Positions 50,672 through 59,142 of a DNA stretch of 64,000 nucleotides are shown one piece after another. Under the pieces are notes generated by a model. The model saw only the letters and a program-made list of their open reading frames with translations. It had not been told where the DNA came from and did not search any database. The translations under genes were made by a program, and so were the position numbers. Origin of the DNA: Flaviaesturariibacter aridisoli (GTDB lineage: Bacteria > Bacteroidota > Bacteroidia > Chitinophagales > Chitinophagaceae); contig NZ_SKFH01000002.1 in NCBI RefSeq assembly GCF_004343705.1, positions 124,001-188,000 on the forward strand, read 5' to 3'. Numbering within the stretch: position 1 is the first letter of the stretch; each line of letters begins with the position of its first letter.

Positions 50672-51037
50672 GTTTGAGGGTTTAACCCCCCCAAGGTTGT
50701 GCAAGACAGACCCATATGGTATCACGGGTCTTCAATCCTGGTTCACCGGCGACCTTTTCCTTTATCCCCAACCTTTGCTGGGTTCACCATAGGTGATTCA
50801 GAAGTACCGCCGGCAAACAAACCTCGAAGGGCTTGTTTATATGTAAGCGCAGATTTGAGTTTGGAACTTCCGCCCTCCTATCTGCAGTATCCTGATCAGA
50901 GCTCTTTTCTTCCCCGTCTGCCGATGCGCATGCGCCAGCGGAGCGATGATTTTGAGAGATGATTCCTTTGTCAATGTGCTGGCCTTTTCAGGCCAAAGCC
51001 TGCTCCTTCGAGCAGGCGGCTCAGCGATCGGCTACCG
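50672..51037 (-). promoter_or_regulatory. Unusual 366-bp leader between rpsJ and rplC
   Basis: No gene is visible. On the transcribed strand it begins with two strong hairpins, GCCTGCTC/GAGCAGGC with a GAAG loop (51016-50997 region) and GGCCT/AGGCC with a GAAA loop. A TTGACAAAGG sequence follows, then AT-rich text, two copies of GGTGAACC, a GACCC/GGGTC stem near 50708-50730 and a run of seven G before the rplC start. This could be a processed or regulatory 5' leader for rplC onward. Upstream extension of rplC and the small plus-strand frames are not convincing genes. Confidence 0.45.
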
Positions 51038-51343
51038 TCACGCTTTGATTTCTACCTCAACACCGGAGGGCAGGTCGAGCTTCGACAGCGCGTCTACCGT
51101 GCGGGAAGAGGACGTGTAGATGTCCAGCAGGCGCTTGTGGGTAGCCAGTTGGAACTGCTCGCGGCTCTTCTTGTTCACGTGGGGCGAGCGGAGTACTGTA
51201 AAGATCTTCTTGCGGGTAGGCAGGGGAATGGGTCCTGTTACTACTGCGCCGGTGCTGCGTACAGTCTTGACGATTTTCTCAGCAGATTTATCTACCAGAT
51301 TGTGGTCGTAGGACTGTAATTTGATTCTGATACGCTGGGACAT
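51038..51343 (-). CDS. rpsJ: 30S ribosomal protein S10 (uS10)
   Basis: 101 residues. [40 protein letters not shown] and [20 protein letters not shown] are diagnostic. First gene of the S10 cluster, preceded by a good promoter and two terminators. S10 also acts in NusB-dependent antitermination. Confidence 0.98.
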   Translation of the reverse strand: MSQRIRIKLQSYDHNLVDKSAEKIVKTVRSTGAVVTGPIPLPTRKKIFTVLRSPHVNKKSREQFQLATHKRLLDIYTSSSRTVDALSKLDLPSGVEVEIKA

Positions 51344-51374
51344 ATTTCAAATAGCCATTTTTGGAATGGGAGTG

Positions 51375-51405
51375 CAAAGGTAACGGGCCCGGCGCATCTT
51401 TCCAA
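51375..51405 (-). promoter_or_regulatory. Promoter of the S10 operon
   Basis: Minus strand: TTG (51403-51405), 20 bases, then TACCTTTG (51375-51382), an almost ideal Bacteroidota -33/-7 pair, 31 bases before the rpsJ ATG. Confidence 0.75.
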
Positions 51406-51438
51406 GTCTAACTATTACTTTTTCTCAAATAAATGCTT

Positions 51439-51457
51439 AAAAGCCCCGTTTCGGGGC
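51439..51457 (-). terminator. Second terminator upstream of the S10 promoter
   Basis: GCCCCG/CGGGGC stem with a TTT loop, followed on the minus strand by four T. It backs up the stronger hairpin at 51509-51537. Confidence 0.65.
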
Positions 51458-51508
51458 CCGATGCCGGTCTTTTGGCGGCAGGCACGGGATGCCAACGGTC
51501 CGGATGAC

Positions 51509-51537
51509 AAAAAGGGCCCCGCCATATGGCGGGGCCC
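51509..51537 (-). terminator. Terminator after the DUF4382 gene
   Basis: GGGCCCCGCC/GGCGGGGCCC, a perfect 10-bp stem with an ATAT loop, followed on the minus strand by five T. Confidence 0.9.
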
Positions 51538-51564
51538 GGGGTTGCTTACCCGACAAGAAACAGG

Positions 51565-52356
51565 TTACTGGAGACGTACCGTGTCAACCACCGCGGTGCT
51601 GGTGGTGCTAACGGCTACGCCCGGGCGCGTTTGGGTTGCATAGGAGGAGTCGGTTGGTACAAAGCTGAGATCGTAGCTGCCTGCGCTCAGCCCGCGGAGC
51701 GTCCAGGCGCCGCTGCTGGTAAACGTTCCGGCAACGGTATCCGTTCCCTGAAGGGCATAAACGGCGGTGCGCACCGTAGCAGGCGTTACAAAGCCGCGGA
51801 GCCCCCCTCCTGTTGCCTGCAGCGTGGTACGGATCACCGGCTTGAGCATATAGCGGCCGTTACCGGTCTGATGAATGGAGCGTCCGGCGTCAAAGTCGAG
51901 AACCAGGCGATAGGTCGTGCCTTCCACCACATCCTGGTGGATGTTGAGCTTGAGACCGGATTGTTGCGCGCTGGGTGTTTCAAGGTTATAGCGCTGTCCG
52001 CCGGCCACCACGTAGTTATTGGAGCCGAGCAGGAGGCGGATTTGCTCGATGCGGCCGGTCGTGATGTCGGATGCACCCAGCAGTGTGTCGCGGTCGTTAA
52101 CGAGCTGCAGCAGGTTAACAGGCCCGCGGGCGCCACTACCAAGGCTTTGCCAGCCGTTCAGGCTGTCGGAGCTGTAGTTGACGCGCACATCCTGCACGTC
52201 GATGAATACGGAGTCGAAATTACCGGGAGCGTCGGTCAGGAACACTTCAAGGCGGCCGGTGCTGTTGCCCGAAGCGCTGTTTTCCGTTTTCGAGCATGCG
52301 GTGAACAGGGTGCAAAGGCTAGCAACGGCAAGGGTTGTCAGGGCGGTTTTCTGCAT
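51565..52356 (-). CDS. DUF4382 lipoprotein
   Basis: The start MQKTALTTLAV at 52356 gives a lipoprotein signal (LFTACSK, Cys about 21). The 263-residue protein has the DUF4382 domain: GRLEVFLTDAPGNFDSVFID, VQDVRVNYSS and QIRLLLGSNNYVVAGGQRYN, followed by a carboxypeptidase-regulatory-like beta domain near the C-terminus (GLRGFVTPATVRTAVYALQG, YDLSFVP). It is probably surface or periplasmic; the function is unknown. It lies between fusA and rpsJ with terminators on both sides and its own palindromic upstream region, so it is an independent unit inserted in the str-S10 junction. Confidence 0.85.
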   Translation of the reverse strand: MQKTALTTLAVASLCTLFTACSKTENSASGNSTGRLEVFLTDAPGNFDSVFIDVQDVRVNYSSDSLNGWQSLGSGARGPVNLLQLVNDRDTLLGASDITTGRIEQIRLLLGSNNYVVAGGQRYNLETPSAQQSGLKLNIHQDVVEGTTYRLVLDFDAGRSIHQTGNGRYMLKPVIRTTLQATGGGLRGFVTPATVRTAVYALQGTDTVAGTFTSSGAWTLRGLSAGSYDLSFVPTDSSYATQTRPGVAVSTTSTAVVDTVRLQ

Positions 52357-52411
52357 GGGGTTCGTTCTTTTCGCCGGCAAAAGCCAGAACCGTGCCAACT
52401 GTTAAAGAAAG

Positions 52412-52458
52412 CTAAACGGTTCCAGGACACTAAGGGTTTAAACCGTTCAAACGGTTTA
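52412..52458. promoter_or_regulatory. Putative operator of the DUF4382 gene (AAACGGTT sites)
   Basis: A near-perfect palindrome TAAACCGTT-CA-AACGGTTTA (52439-52458) plus a third half-site CTAAACGGTT (52412-52421) lie 56-102 bp upstream of the DUF4382 ATG. Three copies of one 8-mer within 47 bp look like a binding site for a dimeric repressor or activator. The protein that binds it is not identified. Confidence 0.5.
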
Positions 52459-52575
52459 GAAAGTTCAGGGGGCAGGAGTTTTATTTGTCATCCCTTGGAA
52501 CCACCGATCCCTGGCAGAGATGCGATAAGCTGGCAAGTAGCAACTTCAATACGTCCCCTCCCGGTTACCAATAAA

Positions 52576-52607
52576 CAAAAGAGCCTGCCCCTTTCGGAAC
52601 AGGCTCT
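52576..52607 (-). terminator. Terminator after fusA
   Basis: AGAGCCTG pairs with CAGGCTCT (52580-52587, 52600-52607) with a partly paired CC/GG interior; on the minus strand it is followed by TTTTG. Confidence 0.8.
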
Positions 52608-52628
52608 ACTCACTATAAGCAAAAGAGA

Positions 52629-54779
52629 TTAATCTTCGATCTTCACCTTGCCCTTGTTCTTGGCGATCACCTCTTCGGCGATGTTGGTGGGGGCGGGTGC
52701 GTAGTGCGAGAACTCCATGGTCGAGGAAGCGCGGCCCGACGACAGCGAGCGGAGCTGCGTCACGTAACCGAACATTTCGCTCAGGGGAACCTTGGCTTTG
52801 ATCACCTCGGCGCCGGCACGGCTGTCCATGCCTTCCATCATACCACGGCGGCGGTTGAGGTCACCTGTAACGTCACCCATGTACTGGGCGGGGGTGATCA
52901 CTTCCACTTTCATGATCGGCTCGAGCAGCACGGGCTTGCACTTCTTACCAGCTTCGCGGAAACCCTGGCGGGCGCAAAGCTCGAAGGACATGGCGTCGGA
53001 GTCAACCGCGTGGAAAGAACCGTCGTATACGCGCACTTTCAGGTTGTCGAGTGGGTAACCGGCGAGAACGCCCGTGCCCATTGCGTTTTCAAATCCTTTC
53101 TGGATCGAGGGACCGAATTCGCGGGGGATAGAGCCACCGAACAGGTCGTTCACGAACTGGTACTTCTTGTCGGGGTTTTCCTTCAGGAATTCCTCGTCGG
53201 CAGGTCCCATTTCGAAGATGATGTCGGCGAACTTACCACGACCACCGGTTTGCTTTTTCAGCGTTTCGCGGTGCTCGACGTTCTTCGAGAAAGCCTCTTT
53301 GTAAGCAACCTGGGGAGCGCCCTGGTTTACTTCCACCTTGAACTCGCGACGCATACGGTCAACGATGATCTCAAGGTGCAGCTCACCCATGCCACGGAGG
53401 ATGGTCTGGCCGGTATCTTCATCCGTATTTACACGGAGTGTGGGATCTTCTTCAATGAGCTTGGCGATGGCCATACCCATCTTGTCTACGTCGGCCTGCG
53501 TTTTCGGCTCGATAGCGATGGCGATTACCGGCTCGGGAATGAACATGTTCTCGAGGGTGATCGGGTGATCTTCGTGGCAGAGGGTATCACCGGTCTTGAT
53601 TTCCTTGAAACCAACGGCGGCGCCGATATCACCGGCTTCGATGAAGTCGATCGGGTTCTGCTTGTTGGCGAACATTTTCATGATACGGGAGATACGCTCT
53701 TTCTTGCCGCTGCGCACGTTGAGTACGTAGGAACCGGCGTCGAGCTTACCCGAATAGACCCGGAAGAAGGCGAGACGGCCTACGAAGGGGTCGGTCATGA
53801 TTTTGAAAGCAAGGGCAGCGAAGGGCTCCTTGGCGTCGGGGCGGCGGATCTCTTCCTCACCGGTGTCGGGGTTAACACCCTTAACGGCTTCGATATCAAC
53901 CGGCGAAGGCAGGTAGCGGCAAACGGCGTCGAGCGCGGTCTGCACACCCTTGTTCTTGAACGAAGAACCGCACATCATCGGAACGATGCTCAGGTCGATG
54001 GTCGCCTTGCGGATGGCTTCGTGCATTTCGTCCTCGGTGATCGAGTTCGGGTCGTCGAAGAATTTCTCCATCAGCTTGTCGTCGTATTCGGCAACAGCCT
54101 CTACGAGGGCGGCGCGCCATTCGTTGGCTTCGTCCACCATATCAGCAGGCACGTCGATCTCGTCGAAGGTCATGCCTTCGGTTTCCATGTGCCAGATAAT
54201 GCCTTTCATCTTGATCAGATCCACCACGCCTTTGAAGTCGTCTTCGGCGCCGATAGGGAGCTGCAGGGGAACGGCTTTCGAACCCAGCATTTCGCGCACC
54301 TGCTTCACTACCATGAGGAAGTCGGCACCCGAACGGTCCATCTTGTTGACGAAGCCGATGCGGGGTACGTTGTACCGGTTGGCCTGGCGCCAAACGGTCT
54401 CTGATTGGGGCTCAACGCCGTCAACGGCGGAGAACAGGGCAATCAGGCCGTCGAGTACACGCATGGAGCGCTCCACCTCTACGGTGAAGTCCACGTGACC
54501 CGGGGTGTCGATGATGTTGAAGTAATATTTTTTCGTGTTGGCATCTGCCTTACCTTTTACGGTAGGGAAGTTCCACTGGCAGCTTACGGCGGCCGAAGTA
54601 ATGGTGATACCGCGCTCTTTCTCCTGCTCCATCCAGTCGGTGGTAGCGGCGCCATCGTGTACTTCTCCAATCTTGTGGATCATACCGGTGTAGCGCAGGA
54701 TACGCTCGGTCGTAGTGGTCTTACCGGCATCGATGTGCGCGGCAATACCAAAGTTGCGTTGAAATCTTAAGTCTGCCAT
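52629..54779 (-). CDS. fusA: Elongation factor G
   Basis: The 716-residue translocase has all GTPase motifs: [18 protein letters not shown] (P-loop), RGITITSAA (switch I), DTPGHVDF (G3), NKMD (G4) and the usual domains II-V, including the domain IV tip [13 protein letters not shown]. It drives mRNA-tRNA translocation and ribosome recycling. Normally rpsG precedes it and rpsJ follows it directly; here it is separated from both by other genes. It has its own -7 box and terminator. Confidence 0.98.
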   Translation of the reverse strand: MADLRFQRNFGIAAHIDAGKTTTTERILRYTGMIHKIGEVHDGAATTDWMEQEKERGITITSAAVSCQWNFPTVKGKADANTKKYYFNIIDTPGHVDFTVEVERSMRVLDGLIALFSAVDGVEPQSETVWRQANRYNVPRIGFVNKMDRSGADFLMVVKQVREMLGSKAVPLQLPIGAEDDFKGVVDLIKMKGIIWHMETEGMTFDEIDVPADMVDEANEWRAALVEAVAEYDDKLMEKFFDDPNSITEDEMHEAIRKATIDLSIVPMMCGSSFKNKGVQTALDAVCRYLPSPVDIEAVKGVNPDTGEEEIRRPDAKEPFAALAFKIMTDPFVGRLAFFRVYSGKLDAGSYVLNVRSGKKERISRIMKMFANKQNPIDFIEAGDIGAAVGFKEIKTGDTLCHEDHPITLENMFIPEPVIAIAIEPKTQADVDKMGMAIAKLIEEDPTLRVNTDEDTGQTILRGMGELHLEIIVDRMRREFKVEVNQGAPQVAYKEAFSKNVEHRETLKKQTGGRGKFADIIFEMGPADEEFLKENPDKKYQFVNDLFGGSIPREFGPSIQKGFENAMGTGVLAGYPLDNLKVRVYDGSFHAVDSDAMSFELCARQGFREAGKKCKPVLLEPIMKVEVITPAQYMGDVTGDLNRRRGMMEGMDSRAGAEVIKAKVPLSEMFGYVTQLRSLSSGRASSTMEFSHYAPAPTNIAEEVIAKNKGKVKIED

Positions 54780-54828
54780 GAGTGTTGAATTGAAAGAATT
54801 TTGTTGCCCGATTCTCGATTCAGGTTCG

Positions 54829-54836
54829 CAAAGGTA
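54829..54836 (-). promoter_or_regulatory. -7 box of fusA (TACCTTTG)
   Basis: Exact TAnnTTTG on the minus strand, 49 bases before the fusA ATG. It supports fusA being transcribed independently of rpsL-rpsG. Confidence 0.55.
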
Positions 54837-55022
54837 ATGAAAAAGACCGCATACTTATCATGTGGAAAAACAATGTTTGTTAAACCGGAAGCGGTACCAA
54901 AGCGCCTTCGCGCCGTTTAAAAACGTAGCTTCGGACGCCTGTGCATAATTTTTGCAAATCATTTACACTGTTGTAATTTTCGATCAGAAAATTGAATCAC
55001 CCCACATCAAAACCCATTAAAC

Positions 55023-55898
55023 ATGGCAAAAGCAAGCAAGAAAGCTGCTCCCAAAAAAGCCGCCGCTTCCAAAGGCGGACGGGCCACGGCTAAAAAGGCC
55101 CCCGCAAAAGCGGCTCCGAAAAAGGCAGCTGCAAAAAAGGCGGCTCCGAAAAAAGCCGCTGTAAAGAAAGCGGCGCCCAAAAAAGCGGCCGCTAAAAAGG
55201 CAGCCCCCCGGAAAGCCGCCGCCAAAAAAGCGGCGCCCAAAAAGGCAGCCAAGAAAGCGGCGCCCAAAAAAGCAGCCATCAAGAAAGCCGTAGCCAAAAA
55301 AGCAGCACCGAAAAAAGCAGCCGCTAAGAAAGCAGCACCCAAGAAGGCCGCCCCGGCCAAAAAAGGCGCTGCCAAGAAGGCGGCGCCCGCCCGGAAAGCT
55401 GCCCCGGCCAAGAAGGCGGCGCCCGCGAAAAAAGCCGCCGCGAAAAAAGCAGCTCCCGCGAAGAAGGCCGCTCCCGCAAAAAAAGCAGCTCCCGCTAAAA
55501 AGGCAGCTTCGGCTAAGAAAGCCGCCCCGGCCAGGAAAGCCGCTGCCAAAGGCGCTCCTCAGAAAGCAGCAGCAGCCCGCCGCAACCCCGGTGGCGGTGG
55601 CGGCACCCGCGCCAACGCCGGCTCACGCACGGCGCAGGGCGGTAACAGCGGCACGACCGGCGCCATGGGCAAAAACGGCCGCAACAACAACGCCGAACTG
55701 ACCCGCACCGGGAATACCTATGGCCTCAGCAACGACCGCGACCAGGCCATGGATGTGGATTCGGGCAGCTCGATGCCCGCCGATACGGCCCTGGGCAACG
55801 ATACGAGCCTCACCGACGTGCTGGGCGGCGACGCCACCGGTGGCAGCACCGGCAGCGAAATCGGCGGCGGCACTACGGACACCGCTGAGGAAATGTAA
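55023..55898 (+). CDS. Histone H1-like Lys/Ala/Pro-rich protein with acidic tail
   Basis: The 291-residue protein is split in composition. Residues 1-about 185 are almost only Lys, Ala and Pro in short repeats, first of the form KKAAPKKAAA, later PAKKAAPAKKAA. This matches the lysine-rich, H1-like nucleoid proteins of bacteria (AlgP, HctB, BpH1 types). The last 100 residues are Gly/Asn/Thr/Asp-rich and acidic (GNTYGLSNDRDQAMDVDSG, ending DTAEEM). DNA or RNA binding and compaction is the likely role of the basic part; the acidic tail may modulate it. It sits on the opposite strand between fusA and rpsG, with its own terminator. Confidence 0.85.
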   Translation: MAKASKKAAPKKAAASKGGRATAKKAPAKAAPKKAAAKKAAPKKAAVKKAAPKKAAAKKAAPRKAAAKKAAPKKAAKKAAPKKAAIKKAVAKKAAPKKAAAKKAAPKKAAPAKKGAAKKAAPARKAAPAKKAAPAKKAAAKKAAPAKKAAPAKKAAPAKKAASAKKAAPARKAAAKGAPQKAAAARRNPGGGGGTRANAGSRTAQGGNSGTTGAMGKNGRNNNAELTRTGNTYGLSNDRDQAMDVDSGSSMPADTALGNDTSLTDVLGGDATGGSTGSEIGGGTTDTAEEM

Positions 55899-55916
55899 CA
55901 AAGCAGGCTTCAGATA

Positions 55917-55953
55917 AACAAAGCCCCCCGCCACAGGCAGGGGGCTTTGTTTT
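55917..55953 (+). terminator. Terminator after the histone-like gene
   Basis: AACAAAGCCCCC pairs with GGGGGCTTTGTT (55917-55928, 55940-55951), an 12-bp perfect stem with an 11-nt loop and T tail. A second, GC-rich palindrome GCGCACGCCG/CGGCGTGCGC follows at 55961-55981. Confidence 0.85.
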
Positions 55954-56002
55954 GCATGCTGCGCACGCCGCCGGCGTGCGCCGAAGCTCCTGCCCTACGG
56001 CC

Positions 56003-56033
56003 AAAAAGAAAAGCCCCGCGGAAGCGGGGCTTT
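56003..56033 (-). terminator. Terminator after rpsG
   Basis: AAAGCCCCGC/GCGGGGCTTT, a 10-bp stem with a GGAA loop (56010-56033), with TTCTTTTT following on the minus strand. It ends the rpsL-rpsG transcript. Confidence 0.85.
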
Positions 56034-56053
56034 GTTGTTCGTATAATGCTTTA

Positions 56054-56521
56054 CTAGACTTTGAAGTGAGCGAAAGCCTTGTTGGCTTCAGCCATACGAT
56101 GCGTATCTTCTTTCTTTTTGAAAGCGGCACCTTCACCCTTGGCAGCTGCTACGATCTCGTTGGCCAGTTTGTCGGCCATGGAGCGACCGTTGCGCTCGCG
56201 GCTGTAGCGGATCAGCCACTTCATGGACAGGGAGATTTTGCGGTCGGGACGCACTTCCGAGGGGATCTGGAAGGTAGCGCCACCGATACGACGGCTGCGT
56301 ACTTCTACGGCCGGGGTAACGTTCTGGAGGGCTTTCTTCCAGATTTCGTATCCGTCTTCACCGGTGGTCTTGGCCACCTTCTCGATAGCGTCGTAGAAAA
56401 TAACGAAGGCTACGCTCTTTTTGCCTTCCCACATCAGGTTGTTGACGAAGCGGGTTACCAGCTTGTCGTTATAACGGGGATCCGGAGCGAGCGGGAGTTT
56501 TTTGGCTTGTGCTTTACGCAT
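56054..56521 (-). CDS. rpsG: 30S ribosomal protein S7 (uS7)
   Basis: 155 residues. [40 protein letters not shown] and [20 protein letters not shown] are diagnostic. It nucleates assembly of the 30S head. Usually followed by fusA; here a terminator and the opposite-strand histone-like gene come next. Confidence 0.98.
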   Translation of the reverse strand: MRKAQAKKLPLAPDPRYNDKLVTRFVNNLMWEGKKSVAFVIFYDAIEKVAKTTGEDGYEIWKKALQNVTPAVEVRSRRIGGATFQIPSEVRPDRKISLSMKWLIRYSRERNGRSMADKLANEIVAAAKGEGAAFKKKEDTHRMAEANKAFAHFKV

Positions 56522-56593
56522 AGTATGCTTGTGTTTCGACCATCAGGTTCTCAGGCGCAGTGCTGAGCTACTTGATCGGCTTAAATTCTTGAA

Positions 56594-56995
56594 TTATTTT
56601 TTCTTGGCAGGAGCTTTTGCACCGCCCTTGTCTTTCTTGGTACCGTACTTCGAGCGGCTCTTCTTACGGTCTTTAACACCGGCAGTGTCGAGCGAACCAC
56701 GAACGATGTGGTAACGTACACCCGGCAGGTCCTTTACACGACCGCCGCGGATCAGTACGATGGAGTGCTCCTGGAGGTTGTGGCCTTCACCGGGGATGTA
56801 GGCAATCACTTCCACTTTATTGGTCAGGCGCACCTTGGCTACCTTACGGAGGGCCGAGTTCGGCTTCTTCGGGGTGGTGGTGTATACGCGGGTGCAAACA
56901 CCGCGGCGCTGCGGGCAGCTATCCAGAGCACGCGATTTGCTCTTGGCGCGGATGATCTCTCTTCCTTTACGAACTAGTTGTTGAATAGTAGGCAT
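56594..56995 (-). CDS. rpsL: 30S ribosomal protein S12 (uS12)
   Basis: The start [13 protein letters not shown] at 56995 is universal. 133 residues. [20 protein letters not shown] with the decoding-centre Lys and [20 protein letters not shown] with the conserved PxGHNLQEH are intact. The C-terminus carries a Lys/Ala-rich tail ([12 protein letters not shown]). No streptomycin-resistance substitution is evident at the classic Lys (KKPNSALR). Confidence 0.98.
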   Translation of the reverse strand: MPTIQQLVRKGREIIRAKSKSRALDSCPQRRGVCTRVYTTTPKKPNSALRKVAKVRLTNKVEVIAYIPGEGHNLQEHSIVLIRGGRVKDLPGVRYHIVRGSLDTAGVKDRKKSRSKYGTKKDKGGAKAPAKKK

Positions 56996-57030
56996 TACGA
57001 ACTTCTGTTTATACCCCAATTTTGGGACGG

Positions 57031-57038
57031 CAAAGGTA
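57031..57038 (-). promoter_or_regulatory. -7 box of rpsL-rpsG (TACCTTTG)
   Basis: Exact TAnnTTTG on the minus strand, 35 bases before the rpsL ATG; a T-rich stretch lies upstream in place of a clear TTG element. Confidence 0.55.
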
Positions 57039-57169
57039 GGGAAAAAAGTAAAAAATAGAAAGTCCGAAGTCGGAATTTTTGGAATACGTTTAAAAATGGC
57101 CGAAATCTCAGTCCCGATCCCGCCTTTAATCCCGGTTCGTTCAACCCCTCCGCGGCTCTTTCCGTTGAT

Positions 57170-57196
57170 GAAAAGACCGCCAGCGGCGGTCTTTTC
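57170..57196 (-). terminator. Terminator after ilvE
   Basis: GAAAAGACCGCC/GGCGGTCTTTTC, a perfect 12-bp stem with an AGC loop, located 28 bp after the ilvE stop on the minus strand. Confidence 0.88.
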
Positions 57197-57223
57197 AAAT
57201 CTCTATCGGCGTGGTCTGCATGA

Positions 57224-58279
57224 TTACTTCACGGCCATCATCCAGCCATACTTGTCTTCGCGGCGGCCTTCGCGGATGTCCGTGAGCCACTTCTTGATCG
57301 TGGGCGCGGTCTTCCATTCGTCCACGTTGAAGGTCATTACGAAATCCTTGTAGCGAAGCTCTTTAATGTAGGAGATAGTGGCGGCGGTGCCCGTACCGAA
57401 CACCTCGAACAGGTGACCGGCCTTGTAGGCGTCAATGAGCTCGTCGATGGAGATGGTGCGCTCCTCGATCTCGAAACCGGCTTCTTTCAGCAGGGTAAGT
57501 GCCGAGTCGCGGGTAACACCGGCGAGGATGGTGCCGGCACCCAGGTCGGGCGTAACGGCCTTGTTACCGATGATGAAGATCACGTTCATGGTGCCGATCT
57601 CCTGCACGTATTTGTGTTCGAAGGCATCGGTCCACAGCACCTGGTCGTAGCCTTTTTTCTTGGCTTCGGCAGTGGCGTACATCGAGGCGCCGTAGTTGCC
57701 GGCCGCCTTGGCGTATCCGATCCCGCCCGGTACCGCGCGCACATACTGCTCTTCCACGTAGATACGCATCGGGGCATTGTAATACGGGCCCGTGGGGCTC
57801 AGGAGGATCATGAACTTATAGGTCTCGGAAGGACGAACGCCAATGAGTTCGTCGCTCGAGAACATAAAGGGACGGATATAGAGGGAGTGGTCTTCCTTGT
57901 TGGGAATCCAGCTGCTGTCGAGGGCAACGAGTTGCTTCATGCCTTCCATGAAGATCTCTTCGGGTACGTGGGGCATCTGCATCCGCTCGGCCGACACGTT
58001 GAAGCGGCGGAAATTGTCCTGCGGGCGGAAGATGAACGCATTGCCGTCGGCATCCTTGTACGCTTTTACCCCTTCAAAGATGGCCTGGCCGTAGTGCAGG
58101 GCCGCGATGGAGGGGCTCAGCAGCAGGGGTTGGTAGGGCTTGATCTCCACGTTCTTCCATTCGCCGTTCTCATAGTCCGCTTCCAGCATGTGGTCGGAGA
58201 AATACTTACCGAAGGGAATGTTCTCGAGGTTGAGGTCGTTGAGCTTGGAATGCTCGGCCTTGTGAATAGTAATGTCCAT
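57224..58279 (-). CDS. ilvE: Branched-chain amino acid aminotransferase
   Basis: The start MDITIHKAEH at 58279 gives 351 residues, close to the BcaT group; an ATG six codons earlier is possible. The PLP class IV enzyme transfers the amino group of Val, Leu and Ile to 2-oxoglutarate. GQAIFEGVKAYKDADGN, GGIGYAKAAGNYGASM with the PLP lysine context, EIGTMNVIFIIGNK and TGTAATISYI (phosphate-binding) are present. Long form, as in eukaryotic BCAT. Monocistronic. Confidence 0.95.
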   Translation of the reverse strand: MDITIHKAEHSKLNDLNLENIPFGKYFSDHMLEADYENGEWKNVEIKPYQPLLLSPSIAALHYGQAIFEGVKAYKDADGNAFIFRPQDNFRRFNVSAERMQMPHVPEEIFMEGMKQLVALDSSWIPNKEDHSLYIRPFMFSSDELIGVRPSETYKFMILLSPTGPYYNAPMRIYVEEQYVRAVPGGIGYAKAAGNYGASMYATAEAKKKGYDQVLWTDAFEHKYVQEIGTMNVIFIIGNKAVTPDLGAGTILAGVTRDSALTLLKEAGFEIEERTISIDELIDAYKAGHLFEVFGTGTAATISYIKELRYKDFVMTFNVDEWKTAPTIKKWLTDIREGRREDKYGWMMAVK

Positions 58280-58439
58280 AGTAGTAGAAGCAAGCATATC
58301 GTTGGGATTTTGAAATCGGTGTTCCTGCCGCCTTAAGAAGCTTTCGATACGACCCGTTCCGGACCCGAAAGGAAGACTTAATTTAGCGCAGCAAAGAAAC
58401 GAAAAAACCGCCACAACCTGCGGCGCTTAAAATATTAAG

Positions 58440-59012
58440 ATGGACCTGAACGATATTCAGCTCAGCGGCAATCAGCTGGCCGGGCTGTACGCCCGAAGCC
58501 TCGTGGAGATCGCCCCGGCCGGCGGAGCTGCCGCGCCGTTTCCCCAAACGTGCGAAACAGCCGTCCCGGCTGCGCCGGCGACACCTGAAGCGGCCGCGCC
58601 GGCGCCCTCAGGCACTCCCAAAACACCCGCCTTCCTCGGCCAGAACAGCCGGGGCATCCTGGTGGTCACCGACGAGGCGGGCGCCCCCTACCTCGCCGAC
58701 GCAGACCTTGCCTTTTTAACGAATGTTTTGGGCGCCTGCGGGCTCGGCCTCGGCGATGTGGCCATCGTCAACTGGCGACGACTCGAAGCCCCCGATGGCC
58801 CGGCGCTCGCCGCCGCGCTCCAGGCTCGGCAGGTGCTGCTGTTTGCCGTTACACCCCATACTTTCGGGCTGCCGGCCAACTTTCCGCCCTTCCAGGTGCA
58901 GCCCCTCGCCGACCGCACCTACGTGCATGCCCCTTCCCTCTCCGGCATTGCCGCCGACAAAGAACTGAAGAAAGCCTTGTGGCTATCGCTGAAAAAACTG
59001 TTCGGAGTATAA
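58440..59012 (+). CDS. Conserved-looking protein of unknown function
   Basis: The 190-residue protein has an Ala/Pro-rich low-complexity middle (about 30-62) between a short N-terminal helix and a compact C-terminal domain: RGILVVTDEAGAPYLADADL, FLTNVLGACGLGLGDVAIVN and LPANFPPFQVQPLADRTYVH, ending KKALWLSLKKLFGV. The pattern (a two-layer fold with a late LWxxLKxLF helix) reminds me of the psi subunit of DNA polymerase III or of uracil-DNA-glycosylase-like folds, but I cannot confirm this. Cytosolic. No clear operon. Confidence 0.6.
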   Translation: MDLNDIQLSGNQLAGLYARSLVEIAPAGGAAAPFPQTCETAVPAAPATPEAAAPAPSGTPKTPAFLGQNSRGILVVTDEAGAPYLADADLAFLTNVLGACGLGLGDVAIVNWRRLEAPDGPALAAALQARQVLLFAVTPHTFGLPANFPPFQVQPLADRTYVHAPSLSGIAADKELKKALWLSLKKLFGV

Positions 59013-59024
59013 GCGGCGCTGGTC

Positions 59025-59126
59025 GAATTGGTCTATTTGTCGTTTGGTTTTTGGCCGGATGGTAACAGGGACCTGCCAACCCGACCCATTACCCCATCAG
59101 CCGACAGCCCCATTATCCCATTACAA
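59025..59126. repeat. Intergenic repeat cluster (GGTAACAGGGACC and CCCATTA words)
   Basis: AATTGGTCTATTTG and GGTAACAGGGACCTGCC (59025-59078) parallel the element at 30991-31038. They are followed by CCCATTACCCCATCAGCC and CCCCATTATCCCATTACA (59085-59122), words complementary to the ATGGGAGA repeat at 2571-2600. It fills the 130-bp gap before rdgB. Confidence 0.5.
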
Positions 59127-59142
59127 CCATTCCCTACTCACC

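Noticed and set aside
50672-50725. N-terminal extension of rplC
   Set aside because: The 18 extra residues precede the universal L3 start [12 protein letters not shown] and look like leader sequence.
50699-50962. Small plus-strand frames in the rpsJ-rplC gap
   Set aside because: No start context, poor codon use and antisense to a likely leader; no recognisable product.
52704-54404. 566-residue plus-strand frame opposite fusA
   Set aside because: Antisense shadow of EF-G.
55007-55549. Hydrophobic 180-residue minus-strand frame (FLAGAAF repeats)
   Set aside because: It is the exact antisense of the Lys/Ala codon repeats of the histone-like gene. Repeats on one strand automatically give repeats on the other.
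55023-55560. Possible CRISPR or minisatellite array
   Set aside because: The DNA repetition is codon-level (Lys, Ala, Pro) with irregular units and no conserved spacers; it is protein-coding.
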